Positions 23,258 to 35,700 of a stretch of 64,000 bases of DNA are shown here, one piece after another. Under the pieces are notes generated by a model. It did not search any database, had not been told where the DNA came from, and worked only from the letters and a program-made list of their open reading frames with translations. The translations under genes and the position numbers were made by a program. Location: positions 69,273,510 to 69,337,509 of the forward strand of contig NC_037093.1 in assembly GCF_002994745.2 (NCBI RefSeq). The letters are read 5' to 3'. Numbering within the stretch: the first letter of the stretch is position 1; every line of letters starts with the position of its first letter. Source of the stretch: Rosa chinensis (Eukaryota > Streptophyta > Magnoliopsida > Rosales > Rosaceae).

Positions 23258-25202
23258 ACCAACGTTTTCGCGGCGCTCGAGACTCTGAGGAAGAAGAAGA
23301 AGTCCGATAAGAAGAGCAGAGGGACCTCCAAGGACCACTCAGGGCAGCCCAAGGCCCCTGAGCCACAGGTGTTCTGGGCGCCTGCTCCCTTGAACGCCAA
23401 GTCGTGGGCGGATGTGGATGATGAAGATGATGATGACTATTATGCCACCACCGCCCCGATTCAGCCGGTCTGGGGATCCTCTCAGCCTCAGCCGAGTAAG
23501 CACAAGGCTGCCAATGTAGAGGTTGGAACTCATTTCCTTTTTTTTTCTGTTGGTTTTTGGTATCTCAATTGCGTGCTCCTTTATCCTTGTCTTGTGCTGT
23601 TGTTTGTTGGTTGTGCATTATTTAATTCTACCTTACCTAGCTGGGGGTATTGATAAAACTGATCAACTTGTTTGGTACAATGATCTGAATTAGATTGACT
23701 CGTCGTGTCTAATGATGAATATAGCCGAGAGGCACATGAGTAACATTCTGTTCAATGTAGCTGGCTGCAGTGTTTGATATCTAATGTGGAATAGTCTGTC
23801 GTGTGTCAAGTAATGTGTCAGTGGAATAACTAGTAGCTGATTTTTGATCTTGTGCACATTTTTTTTTTTTTTTGTACATTATACATATGATTTATGTTGA
23901 ATGATAGTCAGCCTTGACATAGTTGGAATGGAAGGCTGGATTATGGGTAGTATGATTTGGGTAGATTGTGATTTTGGTTTTAGGTGGTTACGCATTCGTT
24001 ACAATATTGAAAAGTTGTGAAGACAACCTGAATGGAGTTCTTATACAACTGCTTGTCTATTCATGACTGCAGGAAAGTGAGAGTGAAGAAGATATTCTTG
24101 ATGAAGGTGATGAAGATGAGGAAGAGCATGATCATGAACCAGAGGCTCCAGTTCAGCCTGAGCCAGTGGTGAAGAAGCCTGCTGAGGTTCCTGCCCCACC
24201 TAAGGAGGCAGAAAAGCAACTTTCAAAGAAGGAGAGAAAGAAAAAGGAACTGGCAGAACTTGAAGCTCTTCTAGCTGATTTTGGAGTTACCCAGAAGGAG
24301 AGTGACAGTCAAGATGAATCACGTGGTAAGTCTTTTTTGTTGATGATATAAAGAAGTATATTTATATATTTTTTAATCAATATCAGATATAGTAGAGATG
24401 GTTGACTCTTTGTTTTACACATTACACAGTCACATATATGCACATCTGTGCCCCATATACTTGGTCATTCTTGTTGTTTGCCATCATGTGCTCCATCTAT
24501 TTACTTAAGTTTTAAAGAAGAATAAATCTAAGTCTTAGATGAAAGCAGTATTATTAATTATGAAGCATGTGCAAAGAGGATGGTTAAGTCTTCATTGTAT
24601 GCATTAACAATCATCTACTTGGTCATTCTTCTTGGTTGCCATTCTCATATTCATTTATCAAGCAATGTTATTGACTTATGCATGAAGGTGAACTCGTATT
24701 TATATTTATTTCTAGTGTTATGGCAGAGTTGAACTCCTGGTATTATTGGTGGTACCGAAGTGATTACCTAATGTTTGATTTTGTACTCGACAACATCTGA
24801 TGTATTGCATTTGCAGGTGTTGCCCAAGACAAGGATAGTGTACCAAATGGAGATGCAGAAAGGAAGGAAAATCATCCTGCAGAGTCCAAAAGCTCCAAGA
24901 AGAAGAAAAAGAAGGATAAAGCTTCTAAGGATGCAAAAGAATCACAGGATCAACCAAACAACTCAGGGGTCACTAATGGACCAAGTGAAGCTGCAGGAAC
25001 TGAACAGACGGAGGAGGACACATCAACTATTGATGTGAAAGAGAGACTAAAGAAGGTGGCAACTGCCAAGAAGAAGAAATCTACCAAAGAGTTGGATGCG
25101 GCTGCAAAAGCTGCTGCTCAAGAGGCTGCTGCCAGGAGAGCAAAACTTGCTGCAGCCAAGAAGAAAGAGAAGAACCATTATAACCAGCAGCCTCTGCGGT
25201 AA
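23207..25202 (+). CDS. Lysine/glutamate-rich protein of unknown function
   Basis: Three exons join in frame: 23207-23521, 24073-24325 and 24817-25202, giving 317 aa. The ATG at 23207 is chosen because it starts the long conserved-looking frame directly after a CT-rich 5' UTR. The N-terminal part has VIKNTNVFAALETLR, then VFWAPAPLNAKSWADVDDED with an acidic run. The middle is acidic (SESEEDILDEGDEDEEE), followed by KKERKKKELAELEALLADFG, likely a helix or coiled coil. The C-terminal third is lysine-rich with an alanine-rich helix (ELDAAAKAAAQEAAARRAKL) and ends KEKNHYNQQPLR. The highly charged composition would suit a nucleolar or RNA-associated protein, but I recognise no domain and assign no function. 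Its first 17 codons and promoter are also present at 5922. Confidence 0.8.
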
Positions 25203-26767
25203 AAGCCCAGTTTTGTTCAACATGTCAAATATGAGCATGTAATTTACCATTGTTCATATGGTCAAGTTGTGCGAAATAAAGAGTGGGTTTTGGGTCTGGT
25301 TTTGTTGAAGATGACCTTAATTGTATTGCGGTCGGTTGACTACAGGAAGTTTCACTTGGGCTTTTTTGTTTACTCAGTTGCATTAGACATATATGTGGAT
25401 TTACCAGTTTTGCTCATTGCATATTATTCCTTGGAAAGTAGTTAACCAGATATATATATATATCAGATCTCTGTATTGGTTCTTCCTCCATATTGCTGAG
25501 AACTTATTCTGGATTAATGGGCACAATGAGAAATTATTTTTTACTTGGATTTTAGTTCTGTTTGAAACACACAAATCTGATTCAACAACTGGGTCCTATT
25601 TACCACGCCGAAACTGGTTCCAGTGACAACGGCAATACTGTCGATGTTTTTCTTGAAACACACATAAGCAATCAAAGCCAATTGAGTTGAGCTCCCCTCC
25701 GAAGCAGTTAAGCAGAGGAGATTCAAACTCGAGACTAAGTACCAGATTAGAAATTCTCAGATTGCTGAAAGGTAGAATACCTATCTTTTGTCTGATGAAA
25801 GCAAAGATACCAAAACCATGGAATGGATGAATGATGAATGATTGATCCATACATACCAAATTGGTCTGCCTTGTACGCTATTACCAGATAAGGTCATCTC
25901 AGACATTTCATCTCTTCCCTCGTGGCATTTCCGTAAATAAACCCCCAAGTACACATCTACGTCCTAGTTGTCACCATGAAGGAGAAAGAATGAAATAGAA
26001 ATTTTTATATTTATTTCTAATTGAAGAAGAACCAAGAACCCAGGCCCGGCCATTGAAGCGAAGCGAAGCCAGAGAAAGCTCTGAGCCTTGGTCTCTCTCT
26101 CTCTCAAGCAACAAGCGACAGTGAAAACCAGACCAAAAATGCTCCATTCCTTCACTTCAGGTTCTCTTTCCCGCCTTCAATTCTTCCTTATTCCGAACAC
26201 TCGTATTTTGTTTCAGAGTAGAAAATTCTGAAAAATTGGATTGGAATTTTGTGTTTAAGCACTATCTAGGGTTTAAAACGGTGCCGTTTGGTTATCTCTG
26301 CTCTTGAGTGAGAGTGACGGCAAGTTCTAGGGCTCTGTATATTGAACTAATCGAACGCCGTTTTGTGCTCTAGCTTTTTTTTTTTCCGGTTGTTCGAGTC
26401 TTACTGTAACATTGCTAAGTATCTAAAAAGCGGAAAGTTGAGCTAGTAGTCATTGATTAACACTTGTTTATTGCTGAATTTAGACCAGAAGATAACTTCA
26501 GTAATTTTCTTTTTTTGCTGTAATATTTTTCTTTTGCCACATGAGGAATCCAGTGGATGTTGTTGTATCTCTTACTTTCTATTCATATGATATTTGTGTT
26601 GGATTTTGTGGTGTGAGGTACTGATTGAGACTAATATGCATGTATGTTCTTAGGGTTCGAATGTCTGGCTGCTTCATGATTTTATGACTTGTTGGGGGAC
26701 TGAGAGCTGTATCTTGGTCCCTGGCCAATGACTTGGGTGATTGGATGTTGATGCATCAGGGGAGATA
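25203..26767. other. Intergenic region: 3' flank of the lysine-rich gene and promoter/5' UTR of TIC236
   Basis: 25203-25900 is 3' flank, with a short TA repeat near 25451. From about 26030 the sequence is CT-rich (CTCTCTCTCTCAAGCAAC), consistent with a plant 5' UTR. CACTTCAG|GTTCTC near 26160 could be a leader exon donor, with an acceptor such as ttcttag near 26653. No protein-coding gene is seen here. Confidence 0.4.
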
Positions 26768-29700
26768 ATGAGTGGAAAACTCCATTGCCCATTTCTCGGG
26801 GTTCCGATTCACAGCTCTTTAAGTGGTAGAAACCATGGGAATTTGATTCATTGGGACACAAGGCATGTGGGAAGAAGGGTTGTCCGCAGGTGTGTGAGTG
26901 AAAAGCAAAATTATTGGATTACTCAAGCAATGCGAGTTTCACATTTTTGGGGGAAAAATGTGGAGTTATTAAAGAGAACCTTTGAGCTGAAAAATGGCAA
27001 GATACAATGTGTTAAAGAGCCTTTTTCTCAAAGCAAGGCTCTGGTGAGGTCTTTATCTCCTCTGTGGGAGGAGGGGTTACTTTTAGTTAGGTGCTCTGTA
27101 TTTGTTGCCGTGATATCTGGGGTATGCTTGTTGGTATGGTATGGGCAGAAAAAAGCCAAGGGTCTTATTGAAGCCAGGGTTTTGCCTTCTGTTTGCTCAG
27201 TACTCAGTGAGTATATTCAGCGCGAAATTGTTTTTGGTAAGGTTCGAAGGATATCACCTCTGAGCATCACATTGGAGGCGTGTTCAGTTGGCCCTCATAA
27301 TGAGGAATTTTCTTGTGGTGAGGTCCCATCTATGAAACTTCTTTTTCGTCCTTTTGCAAGTCTGAGGAGGGGAAGGATTGTGATTGATGCAGTTTTGTCC
27401 CATCCAATTGTCTTGATTGCGCAGAAGAAGGATTATACATGGTTAGGGATACCCTCATCCGAAGGTAGTCTGCAGAGGCACTTATCAACAGAAGAAGGAA
27501 TTGATCATCGTACAAAAACCCGGAGGCTAGCTAGAGAGGAAGCAGCTGATCGCTGGGAAAGAGCAAGGGATGAAGCAGCTAGAAAAGCTGCGGAGATGGG
27601 TTACATTATTTCAGACAAGGGTTCCACTCCATCCAAAGGTGATGATTCAAAGGAAGGTGATAGCCATTCAGGGGATTTAACAACCTCTGAATCGTTTTTA
27701 TGCATGGATGAAAAGATGCACTGGAGAGATCACTGCATGGACACAGGTGTCGATTATGATATCAAACATGCAGACTTGGAGAAATCATTGGGTGTAAAAA
27801 TACCGGGTTCTGGGCTTAAATTTTGGTCCAGAGTGATAAAGGGACCTAAAAAGCACAAATTCAAAAGGAAGGGCAACGGGAACGATATTTCTGCATCTGG
27901 TTTTACTGCCAAAAGAAGAATTCTTGGGGATAGTGCAGTAAGGGCACTTGCATATTTTCAGGATTTGGTGCATGGGAAGTCTGATGAACTTTCACAGGCA
28001 TCCGGAAGTTATGATGTGATGAACCTTGACACCTATTTGATGAAGAATGAGGTTGCTAATAATGCCAACACTAGTGTCGCAGGTATTGGTCGAGAAACTG
28101 TCAGAGATGAAAACCGGAATGGAAAAGGTTCTAGAGATTCAGCAGACCACGCCCTTAAAGAAAATCAGAATGCAAACAGTCATTTAAGTAGTTTTAATCC
28201 CATACATGATCCATTAGATAGGTCCAATGTAGATGAGAAATCCAGTTACCCATCCACTGAAAATGTTTCAGAAACTAAAACCAGTTGTAATGTAAAAGAT
28301 GAGGATTTTGGAAATGATGTTAAAAATAATCATTCTGAGGATGGTGAATCAGAAAGGCAAGCAGGTGAAACATTGCAGAATTCAACTTCCACAATACCCC
28401 CTTTTGCAACATATGATCATGTTCCCACCTGGCCCCTAAGTCAGAAATTAGGGATTCCCTCTTTTTCTAGAAATGCTGGAGTTCCAATATCCCATCTTCT
28501 CTCTGGTCTCATTCAAAAGCTGACATCTAGCATGCGCCCCAGAGTTGAAGATATTGTTGCAGAACTTGTCGACGAGGTCAATATTGTGCAGCCTGAAGGC
28601 ATTGAGAAGATGCTTCCAGTTACACTGGATTCTGTACAATTCAAAGGAGGAACACTCATGCTACTTGCATACGGTGACAGGGAACCTCGGTAGGGCCACC
28701 ATATACTCTTGATAATTACACTATTCTCTTGATGGATTTTATCATGAGTATGAGTTTTTATTTTTATTTTTGTTATTATTATTATTATTATTTTATATAT
28801 ATTTTATAAATTAAATAGATATTTGACTCATTTTGGAAATGCTCCCTAGTGGGGAATGTTTTTGTATAATGACAATTTATCCACTTATGCAAGATAAAGG
28901 GATCATGCCTTTGTTTGATTTGAGCATTTATGATGTCTACAGAGAGATGGAGAATGTCAATGGACATGTGAAGTTTCAAAATCACTATGGTCGCGTGCAT
29001 GTGCAAGTCAATGGCAACTGTAAGATGTGGAGGTCTGACATCATGTCTGAAGATGGTGGCTGGTTATCTGCAGATGTATTTGTTGACATTGTTGAACAGA
29101 AATGGCATGCGAACCTAAAAGTTGCTAACCTTTTTGCTCCGGTAAGCTAGACACTGAAAAGTTATATGATACATTCCTTGAGACTGCCAAGACCTTTCTT
29201 TTCAATCTGAAGTGTGATAATGTGTGTTGTTTTCTTGGTTGCCTTTTTTCATATTGCAGCTTTTTGAACGGATTTTAGAAATTCCATTAATGTGGTCCAA
29301 AGGAAGAGCCACTGGTGAGGTGCTTCTCTAACTTCAGATTAACCTTTTTTATATTATTTTTTATTTTCTTATTTTATGCCTAATTTAAGGGTGTACATCT
29401 CAGTTTATGCCTGTTACATTGATTCTCTAGCTGATATAATAACACTAATTTCCTTGTTGAATAATTCTTCTCTTTAAATCTTACAAAAAGTTTGGGCGTA
29501 TCTGAATTCAACAAGATTTCGCAGTTTCTTTTTTAATCTGTATTTTCTCACATAATGTCTGGGTAGGAGGAGAAGAATCTAGATTAGTTTGATCAGATTA
29601 TGGTCTTATATTTTTTATTTGAGATATTTATTCATTTCCACTTTTTCAGGTTCACTTGTGCATGTCAAGAGGAGAATCATTTCCCAATCTTCATGGACAG

Positions 29701-32700
29701 CTTGATGTGACAGGGTTGGCTTTTCAAACAATTGATGCTCCATCATCATTTTCTGTATGTTGCTTTTGGATTTTCTTGAATTTTTATGAATATTTGCTGC
29801 TTGTTACAGAGATGTTTTATTTCCTGCCAATTATGATTGTTAGTAGGTAGCATATGTAGATTATTTGCTATGGAAAATATTTGGCAGATATGTGTGTGTG
29901 TGTGTGTGTTACAATAATTCTTATGTGGTCTTCTGAACTGAATAGTATAGAAAGACATTTATATTCAGTTTTAATGCATAAAGATGGAATAACTTCTGCA
30001 CATATAGTACAATTTAATTCATGGAATGTGCTGTGTAGAGACCACACAAGTGCTGTATGGAATCCGCACTTCCTTAGACAGTCATAGTAAGCAAAACATG
30101 AAAAATTTATGAGTCTTTTTGTCATGCAAAGGTTATACAGTTGAAACCACCATGCTGTTGTGCTTGAATTCTGGAAAGTGGTCTTCATTTTGTACCTCAT
30201 GTTTTTTCTATGCAGGACATCTCGGCAAGCTTATGTTTCCGTGGCCAGCGAATATTCTTACACAATGCAAGTGGCTGGTTTGGTGATGTTCCTTTGGAAG
30301 CGTCTGGAGATTTTGGTATTCATCCCGAGGAAGGAGAGTTTCATCTTATGTGTCAGGTGCATTATTGGAGACATATTTGGCAATGCACTTAAATTTCTGA
30401 CTAGAAAAGAAAAGAAAAACGAGTACCTAAGTTTAGTTCAGCTATATAGAAGTAGATAAATAACTTATTTTAGTCTAAAACACTACTGAAGGCCATCAGG
30501 AATTGCGTTTGTCAGTTGAGAATGATGATGTTCCCGGGATTTTAGATATAATTGATATATGTAAGTTACAGTAAGAGTTCCTGGTGCCTTCTTTTTGTAC
30601 TAGAATCATTTCTTGGACAACTGGGCAATTCATTACCAGCAACTTGAAATTACTTATTTGATTTTCTTTTTGTTTCATGAATTCTACTGCATAGTAATCT
30701 TTGTCTATTTCCAGGTTTCTTGCGTGGAAGTAAATGCCTTGATGAAAACTTTCAAGATGAAGCCTCTTATGTTTCCGGTACATGTCTGTTGCATTTATTG
30801 TGTCTGATTGGCTTTAATGTGTTGTCTGTTGTTTTGCTGTATTTGGTAAATGGTAGTAGGCTGCAAATTACATGTTAGCTCTTCTTCTCCCTGAATCCTT
30901 CCTCGCATAGACAGTTGAACCCATTACTCCTCCCTTCTAAAGGGTAGTGTTTAAACACATACGTGAGAGCGCCTCTTTGTCATGGTAGGACACTAGCATT
31001 TTCCTATCATAGAGCATGGTTGTTTACAATTCTCTTTGTTTACTTATAATATTCATTCTATTTTTGAGTGTTTGCTGCTTGCATAGGTCATGAAATGGGT
31101 TAGTATAATTATGAATTATAGGTAAAGGAAATAAAAAAACTTTTAGAAGTCTCTGTGGAGTGTTAGACGGTGACTGTCACATGTATAGCCCTCAACTGTC
31201 TGAAACACTGGTTTTCAGGTAGAAAAAGTGTGATGTTAAAATCTGAGTGCTAATGCTTAATATTATAGGTTTCCAAAGCTCCCTGTTCTCTCTCTCTCCT
31301 TTTTTTTATTTAATTGAAAAAGAAGAAAAACATTCTCTAAGTTTTAGTATATTTTTAAAGAGTTGTGTTATATAGTCTGTTTGTGCATTCCCGACTATTA
31401 TTTCCTCAATTCCACATAATAATGATGGTGTGCATTAATTTTCCCTAGTTAGTCCTCTGCCCTCTTACAATAAGACAGTTATGATAGGTGATATAGCAAA
31501 TTAATCAATCTCTGTCTGAATCTTCCCCATGTAGCTGGCTGGTTCAGTGACTGCAGTGTTTAACTGTCAAGGTCCATTGGATGCTCCTATATTTGTGGGA
31601 AGTGGAATGGTATCTAGAAGGATGTCCCAGTCAGTTTCTGATTTTCCGCCATCTGCCGCATCAGAAGCAGTTTTGAAAAGTAAGGAAGCTGGTGCTGTGG
31701 CAGCGTTTGATCGTGTACCATTTTCATGCGTGTCTGCCAATTTCACTTTCAACACTGATAGCTGTGTAAGTTTATAAGGAACAACTAAAATGATACCGAA
31801 ATTGAGTCTTGGTTTTCCTCATGCAAGTGTATCTATATTCTTGTAAGCTTATCCTGTACTTTTGCATAGGTCGCCGACTTGTATGGAATTAGAGCTAGTC
31901 TTGTCGATGGCGGTGAAATTCGAGGGGCTGGGAATGCATGGATTTGCCCAGAGGTATGTAGTTGCTGATGAGCTCACCTTTTGGGTTTGTCCAAAAGTTT
32001 AGCCAAGATTTTAGATATATCATTCTCTTGGTAGAAAAGTGTGTATATTGACACAAAAACATTAAGTTTGATCTGGGTTGTCAACATCTTGCATGGGTGA
32101 AAAACTGTTATGTTTTAGATGCAGTCAGTTTCCCATCGAGGCTTTTAAATAATAATCTATCTGTTGGATTTTAAATCTTTGTGATGATGCGCAGCACACT
32201 CGATCAACTTTTGTTTTTTGAAATTTAATTGTGTGATGCCTCTACACAGGGTGAGGTTGATGATACATCAATGGATGTGAATTTCTCCGGAAGTATGTGC
32301 TTTGATAAAATTCTGCATCGATATATTCCTGGTTATCTTCAACTGATGCCACTGAAATTAGGGGATTTAAATGGAGAAACAAAACTTTCTGGATCCCTAC
32401 TGAGACCGTAAGATTCCTGGGTGCCCCTTATCTGTTGCTCAAGAATTATTCATGTTGTTTCTGTAGTAAATATGCGCCTTTTAATAAACCCAGAACCTTG
32501 TTTCTCTTTATAGACTTATGACTGCAAACAATAATAGGATGATGGCGCAAAATATCACAGCAAAAAACCACTGCACACTAACACAGAATTTTATAGAGGT
32601 TCGACAAAAACTTTGCCTACGTCCTCTGTGTGATTTCTCTTGAGAATCACTAGCACTATGGAGAATAACAACTTGATTACAAGTACTTATTGAAATCCCT

Positions 32701-35700
32701 ATGCTAATCCCCAACCCCTTTGCTAGATCTCTCTATCATCCTTGGCTCTCCCTGCCCCTTTGTTTATATGTAACTGAGAACTCTCTGAGATCTCTCTTTG
32801 ATCTCTTCTCTGATCTCCCTGCAGCCCTATTTATAGATTATAGGCGCTGGTTACAAACATGTCACATTAGGATTCCTAAAACTATTAGAACAAGGAAAGG
32901 GAGCTAGCTTTCCTATTCCTATCTAGAATAGAACTTGCTTTCCAGGTCTAAATCAATAGGAATAACTCTTCCTATTCCAAAACCCATTAGGATACTAGAA
33001 GAATTCCTGTGCGCACTAATCTTACATTTACCCATCTGGTTTTGCCTTGAATCCTAATCAACTTAGGCATATCAACGAGCCAAATTCACAACAGTTGCTT
33101 ATATGCTTCCTCTGCATTTTGTTATGGTTTTTGATCATATAATAATGTGGCTGCTGATGATGATAGTCCACCTCTGATGTGAAAAGTTCTTCAGGTTTAT
33201 GTGTTATTTTTCTAATGTAGGAGGTTTGACATTAAATGGACGGCTCCAAAGGCTGAAGGGTCCTTCAGCGATGCTCGAGGAGATATCATAATAGCGCATG
33301 ATTCCATTACTATTAATTCCTCATCTACTGCCTTTGACTTGTCCTCAAAAGTTCTAACATCTTACAAGGATAAAGATTGGCTAAACAAAAGAGATGCTGA
33401 GACAAAGAGTGCCATGCCATTTGTTGTTGAGGGAATCGACTTGGATTTACGTATGCGTGGTTTTGAGTTCTTCAGCTTGGTATCTTCTTATCCCTTTGAT
33501 TCTCCGAAACCCATGCATTTGAAAGCAACAGGGAAGATCAAGTTTCAGGGAAAGGTTTTAAAGCCTTTTAGTATTTCTAATGGACAAGAATTTGGTTCGG
33601 AGAGAAATAAGCAACAGGTGAATATGACAGATACAGGAAAGACAGATAGTCTCGTAGGAGAGGTTTCAATTTCAGGTCTCAAATTGAATCAGTTGATGTT
33701 GGCCCCTCAGTTGGCTGGATCGTTGAGCATTTCACGTGAGTGTATCAAGGTAATGCAAAGAATGTTTACATATTTCACCTTTTATTTTCCTTGGAACTGA
33801 GCATATATATGTGTGTGTGTGTGTGTGTGTGAAGGTGATCTTGTCCTCAATTGTTCCCACTATAACTTTCAAATTAATAAGTTGATTGATTCTATTCTTG
33901 TTTTATTTGTTCTTTATTTCTGTAATTGTAATTTATTGACATTCTTCACTATAGAGCATAACTGATCTGGAGTAAGCGTTATGGTTATAGTCTATCGTAT
34001 CATGGAAGCTCTTTGTAATTTTCAGTGTGCCAATGCTACTTGCATATAAGTAACTTCATTTTAAAATAAGCATGTTTAAAAACTAACTTAGTGAGAATTT
34101 CCACTTTTGAAATTGATACATTGCCTTGGAATGCTCATGCTTGGGTACTTGGAAAACTTATTCATAATCAGATTCTGTTGTACATTTTACATTTTACCAT
34201 ATGTATACTATGGGATTTGAATGCCAATAAATGATTCACTAAGGACAACATGTGGTGTGGTTAGTGTAACATTTGTCGTTTTGATGTGATGAGACATGGT
34301 CTGATAATAAAGAAAGAGTTGGTGTTGACCAACTATATTTATGATTTATTATTGTTTATTCCCTGTTTCCTACAGCTTCTTCTAAAATATGAGATATTTC
34401 TGTTAGTGCAGTTAGATGCCACAGGTAGGCCAGATGAAAGTCTTGTAGTGGAGTTTGTAGGGCCACTGAAGCCTAACAGTGAAACTAACACACAAAGTGG
34501 ACAATTGTTGTCTTTCTTCCTTCAAAAGGGCCAACTAAAAGCAAACATTTGCTTCCAACCATTTCATTCTGCTAGCTTGGAGGTACCTATCTTTGAGCAA
34601 AGTTATTATCTTCCTATTTCACCCCTCTCTCTGATCACTTTTAGTGATAGCAAATCGAGTACATAACTCTTTCTTGGTCTTTGTGTTGGTAAACAGATAC
34701 GTCAGTTACCACTCGATGAGTTGGAATTAGCTTCGCTCCGTGGAACAATACAAAAGGTAAGCCAGCAGCCTCCTGTGTTTATTATTTTCTGTTTCCTCTT
34801 TCTCCCCCTTCCGTTCCTCTCTGGTGCACATTTGGTTATTGTAAGTTTGATGTTAAGAGTGGCAAACATGCACTGGAACTTGATCACTTTGATGTTCATT
34901 CTAATGAAGCCTTCAAATGATAATAGGACTTTATTTGCATGGCTAATTTAACCATCTCGTTTATAACATTGTCTTTGACCATCACTTCAAGGGACTTCTC
35001 AGAGGTAAAGTAGAAAAAAGGGATTAGAAAAATCGGAGTTGTCATATGATCTTTTTCCGTAGGAATTCTGGAAATACTTTTAATGGTTGTTCACTGTTTC
35101 TTTTATGCATTATATCATTAGTGAAATTTAGTTTTAACTCACTTATTCTGTTTACTTGAGTCGGAATCTAGTTGAGTAAATAAAAGTAGGTTGATCAGTG
35201 TTTGTTGTTTTTAACTTTCTACACAGTTACTTTATTATACTGAATGGTCAAAGCTGGTTCTTTGCTTTCAGGCAGAAATTCAGCTTAATCTTCAGAAACG
35301 AAGAGGTCATGGGCTGCTATCTGTACTTCGGCCAAAGTTTAGCGGTGTACTAGGTGAAGCCCTTGATGTGGCTGCTAGATGGAGTGGGGATGTTGTGAGT
35401 ACCTTGTTGATAGGGTGTTTCTACTTTTCTTGTCCTTGTGGATTTATTGCTTTGGGATTTTCATTGATAATATTGTCTTCTGTTCACATCTTTTCTTTTG
35501 CAAATTTGAATGTTGATGGTTAAGTAAGGTTCTATGCTACTGTTCCTTCCCAATGCCAAGATGTCCATGCTTGTGAAAATGAATTCAGAAAAACTCAAAA
35601 AGTGAAAATTGCATTTTGAAGGAAAACGAATGTTTTGTTTGAGTTCTCTTTTGCTGGTTTATCTCTGCTTAAGGTCTCTATAATTTGTCTTCTTTCTGTA

